A stretch of 64,000 bases of DNA. Origin: Pseudomonas sp. 31-12 (GTDB lineage: Bacteria; Pseudomonadota; Gammaproteobacteria; Pseudomonadales; Pseudomonadaceae). Position 1 is the first letter of the stretch. Each line of letters opens with the position of its first letter. Under the pieces are notes generated by a model. That model made no database searches, was not told the origin of the DNA, and saw nothing but the letters and a program-made list of their open reading frames with translations. A program made the position numbers and the translations under genes. Positions 7,272 to 16,432 of the stretch are shown one piece after another. The stretch lies in NCBI RefSeq assembly GCF_003151075.1, contig NZ_CP029482.1, forward strand, positions 2,542,001 to 2,606,000. The letters run 5' to 3'.

Positions 7272-9629
7272 ATGAGCCAACGCCTGGCTCGCAGTTTCCA
7301 GCGGCCGTTGTGGGCATTGAGCTGCGCGTGCTGGTTGGTGTTCAACTCTCAGGCCCGGGCCGGTGATCTGCCGCCCCCGCCCAGCGGCATGGAGGCTGTG
7401 GCCGATGCACAGTTGTTTCTGGAATTGGTGGTCAATCAGATGAATACCGGACGAATCGTGGCGGTGGAGCAGCGGGGCGGACGCTTCTTTTTGAGCGCCA
7501 GCGCATTGCGCGACAGCGGCATCAAGCTGCCTGAAAACACCGGCACCGAAGTCGACCTCGACAGCCTGCCGGGCCTGCGCAGCGAGTACGACAGCGGCGC
7601 TCAACGGCTGCTGCTGGAGGTGCCGCCGGACTGGCTGCCGGAGCAGTTCGTCGGCAACCGCCAAGCCTATCCGCGAACGCCAGCGCTGAGCAGTTTCGGG
7701 GCCTTGCTCAACTACGACCTGTACCTCAACGACACCGATGACGCCGGCACCTACCTTGCGGCGTGGAACGAAGTAAGGCTGTTCGACAGCTGGGGCACGC
7801 TGTCCAACACCGGGCAATACCGCCGCACCTTGTCGGGGAATGCGGTCAGCACACTGAACAACGGTTACCTGCGCTACGACACCACCTGGCGTTACTCCGA
7901 CGACGAGCGATTGCTCACTTATGAGGCCGGCGACCTGGTCAGCGGCGCCTTGCCCTGGAGCAGTTCGGTGCGCCTGGGCGGTGTGCAGGTGTCTCGCGAC
8001 TTCGGCGTGCGCCCGGACCTGGTGACCTATCCGTTACCGCAATTTGCCGGGGAAGCGGCAGTGCCGTCCTCGGTGGACCTGTTCATCAACGGCTACAAAT
8101 CCAGCAGCGCCGAACTGCAGCCCGGGCCTTACACACTGACCAATATCCCGTTCATCAACGGCGCCGGTGAAGCGGTCGTGGTGACGACGGATGCACTCGG
8201 CCGACAGGTCTCGACCACGGTGCCGTTCTACGTCACCAGCAGCTTGCTGCAAAAAGGCTTGAGCGATTTTTCAGTGACGGCGGGCACCTTGCGGCGGGAC
8301 TACGGAATACGAGATTTCAGCTACGGCCCCGGTGTCACTTCCGGCAGCCTGCGTTACGGCTTGAGCGATAACCTCACCCTGGAAAGCCATGCCGAGGCTT
8401 CGGATTCCCTGAGTCTCGGTGGCGTGGGCGGTAACCTGCGGCTGGGCAATTTCGGGGTGCTCAATACCGCGCTCAGCCAAAGCCGTTTCGAGGGCGAAAG
8501 CGGTCAGCAATTGAGCCTCGGTTATCAGTACAGCAGCCAGCGCTACAGCTTCTCCTGGCAACGCCTGCAACGTCGCGACCACTACGCCGACCTGACCGTG
8601 ATCGACAGCCCTTACACCACCCTGAGCACACGCAGCGAACAAGCGACCCTGAGCCTCAACCTCGACACCTGGGGCAGCCTCGGTGTCGGTTATTTCGACG
8701 TGCGTGCGGCGGATGATTCGCGCACCCGGCTGCTCAACATGACCTGGAGCAAACCCTTGTGGCGCAACAGCAGTTTCTACCTGTCGGCCAACCGCGAAAT
8801 CGGTGACAGCAACTGGGCGGTGCAGGCGCAACTGGTGATCCCCTTCGATCTGCGCGGCAGCCTGGCCATCAGCAGCGAGCGCAGCAAGAACGGGCAAAAC
8901 CAGCAGCGGGTCAACTACAGCCGCGCGGTGCCCACCGAAGGCGGGGTGGGTTTCAACCTCGGTTACGCCCAGGGCGACGGCCCGGATTATCGTCAGGCCG
9001 ACCTGACCTGGCGCCTGCAATCGGTGCAGTTGCAGGCGGGTGTCTACGGCAACAGCGACGCTGAAACCCGTTGGGCCGATGCCAGCGGTTCGCTGGTGTG
9101 GATGGACCGTCAGGTCTTCGCGGCCAACCGGATCGACGACGCGTTCGTGGTGGTCAGCACCGAGGGTTTCGCCGACATTCCCGTGCGCTACGAAAACCAG
9201 CAGGTCGGCCAGACGGATCGCAACGGCCACTTGCTGGTGCCGTGGAGCAGCGCCTATTACCGCGGCAAATACGAGATCGATCCGCTGAATTTGCCGGCCA
9301 ACGTGCGCAGCCCCAATGTCGAGCAGCGGATCGCGGTACGCCGGGGCAGCGGTTATCTGCTGGCGTTTCCACTCAGCAAGGTGATTGCGGCGAGCATCGT
9401 GCTGGTGGATGCGCAGCAACAGGAATTGCTTTTGGGCAGCAACGTTGTGCACGAGCAGAGCGGCGCACAAACCGTGGTCGGCTGGGACGGTCTGGTGTAT
9501 CTGGAAAACCTTCAGAAGCAGAACAGCTTGCGGGTGTCCCTGGGGGATGGAAAGACCTGTCAGGTGCAGTTCGCCGTGGACTTGAATCAGGATCAGATTC
9601 CGTTGATCGGTCCGTTGGTGTGCCAATGA
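7272..9629 (+). CDS. Outer-membrane fimbrial usher (CsuD-type)
   Basis: 785 aa from ATG 7272. The frame is open to 7221, and a strong AAGGAGG at 7235-7241 lies too far from this ATG, so the start is uncertain. A signal peptide ends near NSQARA-GD. It has the archaic-usher layout: an N-terminal periplasmic domain, a large beta-barrel with plug (ELQPGPYTLTNIPFINGAGE, then VVVTTDALGRQ, the usher plug signature at about 280-310) and C-terminal domains ending CQVQFAVDLNQDQIPLIGPL. The length is typical of CsuD-like ushers. It forms the pore through which the pilus polymerises. It overlaps the tip gene by 4 bp. Confidence 0.93.
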   Translation: MSQRLARSFQRPLWALSCACWLVFNSQARAGDLPPPPSGMEAVADAQLFLELVVNQMNTGRIVAVEQRGGRFFLSASALRDSGIKLPENTGTEVDLDSLPGLRSEYDSGAQRLLLEVPPDWLPEQFVGNRQAYPRTPALSSFGALLNYDLYLNDTDDAGTYLAAWNEVRLFDSWGTLSNTGQYRRTLSGNAVSTLNNGYLRYDTTWRYSDDERLLTYEAGDLVSGALPWSSSVRLGGVQVSRDFGVRPDLVTYPLPQFAGEAAVPSSVDLFINGYKSSSAELQPGPYTLTNIPFINGAGEAVVVTTDALGRQVSTTVPFYVTSSLLQKGLSDFSVTAGTLRRDYGIRDFSYGPGVTSGSLRYGLSDNLTLESHAEASDSLSLGGVGGNLRLGNFGVLNTALSQSRFEGESGQQLSLGYQYSSQRYSFSWQRLQRRDHYADLTVIDSPYTTLSTRSEQATLSLNLDTWGSLGVGYFDVRAADDSRTRLLNMTWSKPLWRNSSFYLSANREIGDSNWAVQAQLVIPFDLRGSLAISSERSKNGQNQQRVNYSRAVPTEGGVGFNLGYAQGDGPDYRQADLTWRLQSVQLQAGVYGNSDAETRWADASGSLVWMDRQVFAANRIDDAFVVVSTEGFADIPVRYENQQVGQTDRNGHLLVPWSSAYYRGKYEIDPLNLPANVRSPNVEQRIAVRRGSGYLLAFPLSKVIAASIVLVDAQQQELLLGSNVVHEQSGAQTVVGWDGLVYLENLQKQNSLRVSLGDGKTCQVQFAVDLNQDQIPLIGPLVCQ

Positions 9630-10588
9630 AATGGCTGGTGTTTTTGGCACTGTGGCTGCCGGGTGGCGCCTGGGCGCTGTGCTCTGTGGTCAGCACCACA
9701 GCGGCGGGGTTCGGTTCCCAGAGTTCGATTGCGGTGCGCACCACGGCTCAAACCAGTTCCACCCCCAATGCGGGGTTGAGTTGCAGCGGTTCACTGCTGT
9801 CTTTGCTGACCAATAATGACCACTTCTACGCAACAGTCTCATCGACTCAATCCGGCTTGCTCGGGCCGACCGGGGACGTCATCGGCTACACGTTGTACGC
9901 CGACAACAGCACCAGCTATCCGATCAACCGGGCCGTGGCATTCGATTTCGCCCGCAATGGCATCATCGACGCCCTCGGCCTGCTGGGCAGCGTGATACCG
10001 AAAACCGTGCCCGTTTATTTGCGAACGACCATTGGCAGCAACGTGGCGGCGGGCGTCTACAGCGAGACCCTGAGTATTTTCTGGAACTGGAATTATTGCG
10101 CGGGCGTCGGTGCCGGCAGCATCTGCCTGGGGCGCGACATCGGCAGTGGCACTGCGACGTTAACCGTTAACATGACCGTGGCCAACGACTGCACCATCAC
10201 CGCGCCGAACATCAGTTTCGGCAGTGCGCCGGTGGTCAGCGCCTTCACCGCCGTCACCGGCCAGACCATCAACCTGGCCTGCACCAAGGGCAGCGCGTAC
10301 ACCGTGGGGCTGGACGACGGCCAGCATGCGGCCGGTATCGGCGGGCGTCGTCAGATGATCTCCGGGGCCAATTACCTGGCCTACGACATCTTCAAGAGCG
10401 CCGGCACCACCCGCTGGGGCAATGTCGGCAGTGCGCGCCGGGCCAGTTCCGATGCGGAGGTCAACCCAGGCAATGGCTTGGGCACGGGCAGCCAGGTGTT
10501 TAACTACAACGCAAAAATCTACACCGACCAGACCACACCGCCGGCCGGGACGTATCTGGACAGCGTGATCCTTGATGTCGGGTTCTAA
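9626..10588 (+). CDS. Two-domain spore coat U tip subunit (CsuE-type adhesin)
   Basis: 320 aa. ATG 9626 overlaps the usher stop (ATGA), and a signal peptide runs MKWLVFLALWLPGGAWA. The protein has two tandem SCPU domains. The first (about 20-180) has Cys pairs and VIGYTLYAD. The second (about 185-320) opens with NDCTITAPNISFG and ends YLDSVILDVGF. In Csu systems the two-domain CsuE caps the fibre and its N-terminal domain contacts surfaces through hydrophobic loops. Last gene of the operon; a REP doublet follows. Confidence 0.9.
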   Translation: MKWLVFLALWLPGGAWALCSVVSTTAAGFGSQSSIAVRTTAQTSSTPNAGLSCSGSLLSLLTNNDHFYATVSSTQSGLLGPTGDVIGYTLYADNSTSYPINRAVAFDFARNGIIDALGLLGSVIPKTVPVYLRTTIGSNVAAGVYSETLSIFWNWNYCAGVGAGSICLGRDIGSGTATLTVNMTVANDCTITAPNISFGSAPVVSAFTAVTGQTINLACTKGSAYTVGLDDGQHAAGIGGRRQMISGANYLAYDIFKSAGTTRWGNVGSARRASSDAEVNPGNGLGTGSQVFNYNAKIYTDQTTPPAGTYLDSVILDVGF

Positions 10589-10605
10589 GGGGCAGGCCGA
10601 TGTCT

Positions 10606-10738
10606 TGTGGCGAGGGAGCTTGCTCCCGCTGGGCTGCGAAGCGGCCCCAAAACCATTCACCACGGTTTATCTGAAACACCGAAGTGAATGGTTTGGGGAC
10701 TGCTGCGCAGTCCAACGGGAGCAAGCTCCCTCGCCACA
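10606..10738. repeat. REP doublet, GTGGCGAGGGAGCTTGC family
   Basis: Outer arms TGTGGCGAGGGAGCTTGCTC, plus inner complementary segments around CCATTCAC/GTGAATGG. It lies between the convergent pilus operon and the dehydrogenase/transport operon. Confidence 0.85.
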
Positions 10739-10776
10739 GTTTCTGTGGTGCTTGTTCGATATCAGGGGGGCAGTGA

Positions 10777-11823
10777 CTACCGCTCGATACTGCGATTCCA
10801 CCGCGCATTCCACGCCGGGCGCTGTTCGTTGACCTGATCCCAATCAATCGCAATCGCGGTGGTCAGGTACTGCTTCATCGCCTCGACCTGGCCACGTGTC
10901 TTGTCGGTGGTCGGCGTGTTCGGGTTGGACGGGATCTGGTCGCCATCCTCCAGCGCAGCGGCCTGGGCTTCAGGTGTCAGCAAAAACGCAGCGAGTTTCT
11001 GCGCCAGCTCCGGTTGGGTGTTGTTGGCGATGGCGCACTCGGCCACGTTGAGCACCACGGAGCCTTCCTTCGGCTGCGCATATTCCACCGGCATGCCTTT
11101 GAGTTTCAGCGCGGTGACTTGAGTGGGCGTTAACGGGAACAGCGCCGCTTCGTCGGTCTGGAGCATTTCGGAAATCTTCGCCGAACTTGGAATGTACTCC
11201 AGCACGTTGCGCCCGACGGTATTCGGCCAAGCCTTGAAGCCCGGTTCGACGTCGGTTTCGCTGCCGCCCTGAATCCGGTTGAACATCAGGAAGCCGTGCA
11301 GGCCGAAGGTCGAGGAGGCCATCGACTGGAACACCAGTTTGTCCTTGAAGCGCGGGTCGGCCATGTCCATCCACGACGTCGGCGCGGCCCAGCCGTTCTC
11401 CTTGAACAGGCGCGTGTTGTACGCCAGCCCGGTCACGCCGAGACTGACCGCCACGGCTTGATCCTTGATGCGACCCTTGGCCGGAATCTGCGAAAGCGGC
11501 GCGCTGTCTTCGAGTTTGTCGCACAAGCCCATGGCGATGGCGCGGTACATAATGCCGTCGTCGAGGAACATCACGTGCATCTGCGGGTTGCCCTTGCTGG
11601 CCTGGACCTTGGCCAGGATATCGGCGGAAGTCCCCGGCACGATCACCACTTTGACGTTGTTGGCTTTCTCGAACACCGGCAGCACCTTGTCGGCGTAGAG
11701 CCGCTCCATGGTCCCGCCGTTCATGCCCAGATAAAGCGTGGGTTCGGCCTGGGCCTGGGTGACTGTGAACAGGGCAGTCAGACAGGAGAAACCGAGCAGT
11801 GCAGTGCGTTTGACGTTATTCAT
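10777..11823 (-). CDS. ABC transporter periplasmic substrate-binding protein (PotF/PotD-like)
   Basis: 348 aa with signal peptide MNNVKRTALLGFSCLTALFT...AQA. The fold pattern is that of polyamine/iron-type binding proteins: TLYLGMNGGTMERLY, then VFEKANNVKVVIVPGTSADILAKVQA, then VMFLDD. It delivers substrate to the permeases and ATPase encoded upstream. It is the last gene of the leftward operon and starts 18 bp after the FAD oxidoreductase. The substrate is not readable from sequence; the attached dehydrogenase suggests an amine, amino acid or opine. Confidence 0.85.
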   Translation of the reverse strand: MNNVKRTALLGFSCLTALFTVTQAQAEPTLYLGMNGGTMERLYADKVLPVFEKANNVKVVIVPGTSADILAKVQASKGNPQMHVMFLDDGIMYRAIAMGLCDKLEDSAPLSQIPAKGRIKDQAVAVSLGVTGLAYNTRLFKENGWAAPTSWMDMADPRFKDKLVFQSMASSTFGLHGFLMFNRIQGGSETDVEPGFKAWPNTVGRNVLEYIPSSAKISEMLQTDEAALFPLTPTQVTALKLKGMPVEYAQPKEGSVVLNVAECAIANNTQPELAQKLAAFLLTPEAQAAALEDGDQIPSNPNTPTTDKTRGQVEAMKQYLTTAIAIDWDQVNEQRPAWNARWNRSIER

Positions 11824-11841
11824 TGGCGCGACCTTCCTCTA

Positions 11842-12957
11842 TCAAGCAACGGAGATGGAGTGAAACCGGGTGATGGAAAACGCATCCAGTGGCGTCTTGG
11901 AGGCGCCGCTGCAGATGATCTCGGTGAGCGCCAGGCCCACCGCCGGACCGATCTGGAAACCCGCGCCGGCAAAGCCGAAAGCGTGCAACAGACCGGGCCG
12001 GGTGCTGCTATGCCCGATCACCGGTTGGCGATCAGGCAGATAACCTTCGGTGCCGCTCCAGGTACGAATCGCCTGGGCACCTTCAAGAAACGGGTAGAGC
12101 TCGACGGCCTGGCGCAAGATCTCGATCACGGCGTGCTGGCCGGGGCGGGCGCGCGCGTCATCGAGGGCAAAACCCTGGCCGCCGCCGAGCACGCAATTGC
12201 CGCGCGCCACCTGGCGGGCGTAGATGCCGCCACCCTCGACGCCGGTGCTGGCATTCATCACCAGCGGCAATGGCTCGGTGACCAGCATCGCCGGGTGGCC
12301 GGCGTGCATGGGCACCGCTTCGCCAAACTGTGCGGCCAGGTGTCCGGCCCAGGCCCCAGCGCAGTTCAGCAACCAGGGCGCGTGCAATTCGAGGCCGGTT
12401 TGAGTGCTGACACGAAAGCGCTGACCGTCGTGTTCCACCGCCGTTACGGCGCATTGTTCATGGACTTGCGCGCCGTGCCGACGAGCCGTTTGCGCGAAGG
12501 CGGGGGACACCAGTCGCGGGTTGGCGTGGCCGTCGTCCGGGCAAAACGATGCGCCCACTGCGACGTCGCCGACCCACGGAAAACGCGCGCGCAATTCGCG
12601 TCGGTCGAGCACCTGCAAATCGAGACCGAAGCCCTGGCTACTGACGGCATAGTGCTGCAAGGCATGCAGATCGCTGAGGCTGCGGGCCAGTTTCAAGTGA
12701 CCGCTGCGCTGGTATTCGCCGTCGATGCCGATCAGTTGCGGCAACTGTCCCCATAGCTCGTGGGCCCGTTGCGACAATGGCAACTGCGACAGCGGACGGC
12801 CCTGGCGTCGCACGCCGCCGTAGTTCACGCCGCTGGAATGCGAGCCGCAAAAGTCGCGCTCCAGCAGCGCGACACGACGGCCGGCCTTGCTCAGAAACAG
12901 TGCGGCCGAGGCCCCGACAATGCCGCCGCCAATGATCACCGCATCGACTTCGATCAT
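11842..12957 (-). CDS. FAD-dependent oxidoreductase, DadA/opine-oxidase beta-like subunit
   Basis: 371 aa from ATG 12957, which overlaps the upstream stop by 4 bp (ATGA). The N-terminal FAD motif is DAVIIGGGIVGASAALFLSK, followed by ALLERD (ribose-binding acid). The DAO-family C-terminus has GYLPDRQPVIG and LLHAFGFAGAGFQIGP. With the next two gene products it matches heterotrimeric dehydrogenases such as opine oxidase OoxAB, hydrogen-cyanide synthase HcnBC and D-hydroxyproline dehydrogenase, in which this subunit oxidises the C-N bond and passes electrons on. It lacks the glycine-cleavage-like extension of sarcosine oxidase. Confidence 0.85.
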   Translation of the reverse strand: MIEVDAVIIGGGIVGASAALFLSKAGRRVALLERDFCGSHSSGVNYGGVRRQGRPLSQLPLSQRAHELWGQLPQLIGIDGEYQRSGHLKLARSLSDLHALQHYAVSSQGFGLDLQVLDRRELRARFPWVGDVAVGASFCPDDGHANPRLVSPAFAQTARRHGAQVHEQCAVTAVEHDGQRFRVSTQTGLELHAPWLLNCAGAWAGHLAAQFGEAVPMHAGHPAMLVTEPLPLVMNASTGVEGGGIYARQVARGNCVLGGGQGFALDDARARPGQHAVIEILRQAVELYPFLEGAQAIRTWSGTEGYLPDRQPVIGHSSTRPGLLHAFGFAGAGFQIGPAVGLALTEIICSGASKTPLDAFSITRFHSISVA

Positions 12958-14309
12958 GGCTCGACCTCCAGACCAAACGGCAGCGGTTTGATCGGCGCCT
13001 GCGCCCGTAATCGACCGATTTCCGACACCGGGCGCCGGCTTTCGCAGGCAATGATTTCCGCCGCTGCGGCACCGCACATCCGCCCCTGGCAGCGACCCAT
13101 GCCAATGCGGCAATGCGCCTTGACCCGATTGATCTCCCAGTGACCTTCACGCACCACCTGGCGGATCTCGCCGGCGCGCACTTCTTCGCAGCGGCAGACG
13201 ACCACCTCATCGGCGGTTTCGTTGGCCCAGTGCTCGGGAAAGGCGAAGGCGCGCTCCAGTCCGTGGCGGAATTCGCCGATGCGTTGCAGGGAGCGTTCAA
13301 GGTTATCGGGACGTTGCGGTGGAATCAGGTAGCCGATGTCTTCGAGCAACGCCAACGCCGCGCGTTCGCCCGCCATTTCAGCGGCATCGGCGCCCATGAT
13401 GCCGGCGCCATCACCAGCCAGATAAACCTCGGCGACACTGCTGCGGCCGGCGTGGTCGCGCTGCGGCAACCAGGCGCGGTTGAGTGGGTTCCAGGCGAAT
13501 GCGCAACCCAGCAAATCGGCGAGTTGGGTTTCACTGCGCAGGCCATGGGCGAAGGCGACGGCGTCACAATCGATCTGCTGTTCACCTTTGGCGTTGGACC
13601 AGTCCAGCGAGTGCACGCGTTGTTCGCCGTTGATGCGTTTCAGGGTTGCGCCCTGATGCACCGGGATGCCGTGGGCGGTCAGCCAGCTGCGGTAATAGAT
13701 GCCTTTGGCCAGCGTCGACGGTTGCGCGAGAAGGCCGGGCAGGGCGCGGGCCTGCGCGCTGAAAGGGGAGCTGTCGAGCACCGCGACCACCTTCGCGCCG
13801 GCCTTGGCGTATTGATACGCCACCAGGTACAGCAACGGGCCGCTGCCGGCGAACACCACGCGTTCGCCGATGGCGCAGCCCTGGAATTTGAGCGCGATCT
13901 GCGCAGCGCCGAGGCTGTACACACCCGGTAGCGTCCAGCCCGACACCGGAAGAATCCGGTCGGTGGCACCGGTGGCGACGATCACGCGGGAGAATTCCAG
14001 TCGTGCGGCACGGCCCACATGCAAGGTGTCCAGCGCACCGTCTTCGGCGTTCCAGACTAGCGTCTCGGGGCGGTAGTCGAGGTGTTCGCGCAGCGCGTCG
14101 ATCGTCTGATGCAACGCACTGGCCTTACTCGCCTCGAAGCCATACAGCTTGACCGCCGAGCGCTTGAAATTCTCCGGCTGGCGCCGATAAATCTGCCCGC
14201 CACCGCGCGCCGCTTCGTCCAACAGAACCGGACGAACCCCATGCGCCACCAACGTCTGCGCCGCACGAATCCCCGCCGGGCCAGCGCCGATGATGACCAC
14301 CGAATTCAT
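12954..14309 (-). CDS. NAD/FAD-binding oxidoreductase with C-terminal [2Fe-2S] domain (OoxA/HcnB-like)
   Basis: 451 aa from ATG 14309, which has a GAGGTG ribosome site just upstream; GTG 14315 is an alternative. N-terminus: SVVIIGAGPAGIRAAQTL (dinucleotide fold), then a second fold VVFAGSGPLLYLVAYQY at about 165-180 and the flavoprotein motif VYLAGDGAGIMGADAA. The C-terminal region has VVCRCEEV...CRIGMGRCQGRMCG, a BFD-like four-cysteine [2Fe-2S] site. It would relay electrons from the FAD subunit. A REP lies between it and the [2Fe-2S] gene upstream. Confidence 0.87.
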   Translation of the reverse strand: MNSVVIIGAGPAGIRAAQTLVAHGVRPVLLDEAARGGGQIYRRQPENFKRSAVKLYGFEASKASALHQTIDALREHLDYRPETLVWNAEDGALDTLHVGRAARLEFSRVIVATGATDRILPVSGWTLPGVYSLGAAQIALKFQGCAIGERVVFAGSGPLLYLVAYQYAKAGAKVVAVLDSSPFSAQARALPGLLAQPSTLAKGIYYRSWLTAHGIPVHQGATLKRINGEQRVHSLDWSNAKGEQQIDCDAVAFAHGLRSETQLADLLGCAFAWNPLNRAWLPQRDHAGRSSVAEVYLAGDGAGIMGADAAEMAGERAALALLEDIGYLIPPQRPDNLERSLQRIGEFRHGLERAFAFPEHWANETADEVVVCRCEEVRAGEIRQVVREGHWEINRVKAHCRIGMGRCQGRMCGAAAAEIIACESRRPVSEIGRLRAQAPIKPLPFGLEVEP

Positions 14310-14339
14310 ACCCACCTCATGTGTGAACGCCGCTGAACC

Positions 14340-14433
14340 CCTGTGGGAACGAGCTTGCTCGCGATGACGGCGGTACAGTCAACAGATGTGGTGTCAGACA
14401 GTCCGCTATCGCGAGCAAGCTCGCTCCCACAGG
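14340..14433. repeat. REP doublet inside the dehydrogenase operon
   Basis: Arms CCTGTGGGAACGAGCTTGCT and the inverse at the right end (a GTGGGAGCGAGCTTGCTCGCG variant). It is inserted between the small [2Fe-2S] subunit and the NAD/FAD subunit genes. Confidence 0.85.
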
Positions 14434-14463
14434 GGATCCGGTTTCTGCTGGTAGGAAATGTGT

Positions 14464-14754
14464 TCATAGGCTGCGCCCCGGTTCGCGGCTGATGTGTTGG
14501 CCGGCTTCAAGCAGTGTTGAACAGGCGCGTACGCGGCGGCCATCGCCCAGGCGCACCCAGCAGTCCTGGCAGGCGCCCATCAGGCAGAAGCCGGCGCGGG
14601 GTTCGGCGCTGAAGTCGCTGCCGCGCAGGTGTTCGCTGCAGGTCAGCACGGCGGTCAGCAGCGTGTCGCCGAGCAGGCCGGTCGCCGGTTTCCCGTCGAG
14701 GGTAAATTCCACAGCCGGGCGGTCGCCTTCGGCCAGTCGTTTCAGCAGTGCCAT
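14464..14754 (-). CDS. Small (2Fe-2S)-binding dehydrogenase subunit (HcnA-like)
   Basis: 96 aa from ATG 14754, preceded by GAGGG. The cysteines occur as GFCLMGACQDCWV and a later RACST, the C-x4-C-x2-C...C plant-ferredoxin-type arrangement seen in HcnA and in the small subunits of opine and proline-type dehydrogenases. It begins 7 bp after the second permease gene. It is the electron-transfer subunit of the three-part enzyme encoded with the next two genes. Confidence 0.85.
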   Translation of the reverse strand: MALLKRLAEGDRPAVEFTLDGKPATGLLGDTLLTAVLTCSEHLRGSDFSAEPRAGFCLMGACQDCWVRLGDGRRVRACSTLLEAGQHISREPGRSL

Positions 14755-14761
14755 GGCGCCC

Positions 14762-15556
14762 TCATTGTTTACCCACCAGCACCCGATCCAGGCCATACAC
14801 CCGATCGAGCAGAATCATCGTCAGCGCAGTCAGCCCGATCACCAGTGCCGACACCGCCGCCATCATCGGATCGATGGATTCGGTGGCGTACACATACATG
14901 CGCACCGGCAGGGTTTGCGTGGCCGGCGAGGTGACGAAAATCGACAGCGTGACCTCGTCAAAACTGTTGATGAACGCCAGCAGCCAACCGCCGGCGACCC
15001 CCGGCAGAATCATCGGCAAGGTGATTTCCCGGAACAGCGTGAAACGCCCGGCACCGAGCGATTGCGCCGCGTGTTCGGCGCTGCGATCCAGGCCAATGGC
15101 CGAGGCCAACACCAACCGCAACACATACGGCGTAATCACCAGCACATGGGCGAAGATCAGCCAGGCGAAGCTACCGTTGACGCCCATCAGCGCAAACAAA
15201 CGCAGCAATGCGACACCCAGCACCAGGTGCGGAATGATGATCGGTGACAGAAACAAACCGTTGAGAAAATCCCGGCCCGGAAACTCGAAACGCGTGATCG
15301 CCAGCGCCGCCGGCACCGCAATCAGCGTCGCGATACTGGCCGCGCAAAATGCCAGAATCAGACTGTTGTAGAACGCATCGACAAAGTCGGCGCGCTCGAA
15401 CACCGCGCGGAACCAGCGCAGGGAAAACTCCGTGGTGGGCAGGCTCAGGGTGTTTTCCGGGGTGAAGGCCACGAGGCACACCACCACCAGCGGCGCGAGC
15501 ATGAACAGCACCACCAGGGCATGGAACAGCAGGGCGAAAGGACCGTTCTTGGACAT
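14762..15556 (-). CDS. ABC transporter permease (PotC/PotI-like)
   Basis: 264 aa, about six membrane helices beginning FALLFHALVVLFMLAPLVVVCLVA. The EAA loop is AAQSLGAGRFTLFREITLPMI (about 170-190), the contact to the ATPase. It pairs with the PotB/PotH-like permease whose gene ends 6 bp before it. Confidence 0.9.
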   Translation of the reverse strand: MSKNGPFALLFHALVVLFMLAPLVVVCLVAFTPENTLSLPTTEFSLRWFRAVFERADFVDAFYNSLILAFCAASIATLIAVPAALAITRFEFPGRDFLNGLFLSPIIIPHLVLGVALLRLFALMGVNGSFAWLIFAHVLVITPYVLRLVLASAIGLDRSAEHAAQSLGAGRFTLFREITLPMILPGVAGGWLLAFINSFDEVTLSIFVTSPATQTLPVRMYVYATESIDPMMAAVSALVIGLTALTMILLDRVYGLDRVLVGKQ

Positions 15557-15562
15557 GACGAG

Positions 15563-16432
15563 TTATCCCAATGACTTCTTGTATCGGCCTTCGATCATCC
15601 GGTTCCACGACAGCATGATCAGCAGGTTGAGCAACAGCAGCGCCACGGCGATGGCTGCGCCCATCGGCCAGTTGAGCTCCGACAGGTATTGGTCGTAGAT
15701 CAGCGTGGCGACCATCTTCAGGCGTCGTCCGCCGAGCAGACCAGGAATGGCAAAGGAACTGGCGGCGAGGCCGAATACGATCAAGGTGCCCGACAGCACG
15801 CCCGGCATGATCTGCGGCAATACCACCTGGCGCATCACGGTGAAGTGGCTGGCGCCCAGCGACAGCGCGGCCTGCTCGGCGGCGGGGTCGAGTTTCTGCA
15901 GCGAGGTCCAGACCGGAATAATCATGAACGGCAGCATCACGTGGACCAGCGCAATCACCACTGCGAACGGCGTGTACAGCAACTTCATCGGCGAGCCGCC
16001 GAAGGCTTGCAGGGTCTGGTTGACTAGCCCGTCGGCACCGAGCAGCAGGCTCCAGCCGAAGGCGCGCACCACCACTGATATCAGCAGCGGCGTGAGGATC
16101 AGAATCAGGAAAATCGAGCGCCAAGGCGCGCCCATGCGGCTGAGGATGTAGGCCTCTGGCACACCGATCACCACGCAGAGCAGGGTGGTCAAGGCGCTGA
16201 TCCACATTGTGCGCAGGAAGATTTCGTAGAAGTACGGATCGCCCAGCAAGCTGCTGTAGTGATCAAAAGTGAAAGCGTCGCCATTGATCCCCGAGCTGTA
16301 GTCAAAGACGTTGAACGACAGCACCAGGGTCAGCAGCAGCGGGATGATCAGCAGCCCGAGGTACAACGCCAGGGCCGGTGCCGACAGCCAGTAACCCTGG
16401 CGCCCTTGGCGAATGGCGGCAAGCGTACTCAT
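15563..16432 (-). CDS. ABC transporter permease (PotB/PotH-like)
   Basis: 289 aa with an N-terminal helix ALALYLGLLIIPLLLTLVLSF and the EAA loop AALSLGASHFTVMRQVVLPQI. Its ATG overlaps the ATPase stop by 4 bp, indicating coupled translation. With the neighbouring permease it forms the membrane channel of a polyamine/opine-class importer. Confidence 0.9.
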   Translation of the reverse strand: MSTLAAIRQGRQGYWLSAPALALYLGLLIIPLLLTLVLSFNVFDYSSGINGDAFTFDHYSSLLGDPYFYEIFLRTMWISALTTLLCVVIGVPEAYILSRMGAPWRSIFLILILTPLLISVVVRAFGWSLLLGADGLVNQTLQAFGGSPMKLLYTPFAVVIALVHVMLPFMIIPVWTSLQKLDPAAEQAALSLGASHFTVMRQVVLPQIMPGVLSGTLIVFGLAASSFAIPGLLGGRRLKMVATLIYDQYLSELNWPMGAAIAVALLLLNLLIMLSWNRMIEGRYKKSLG

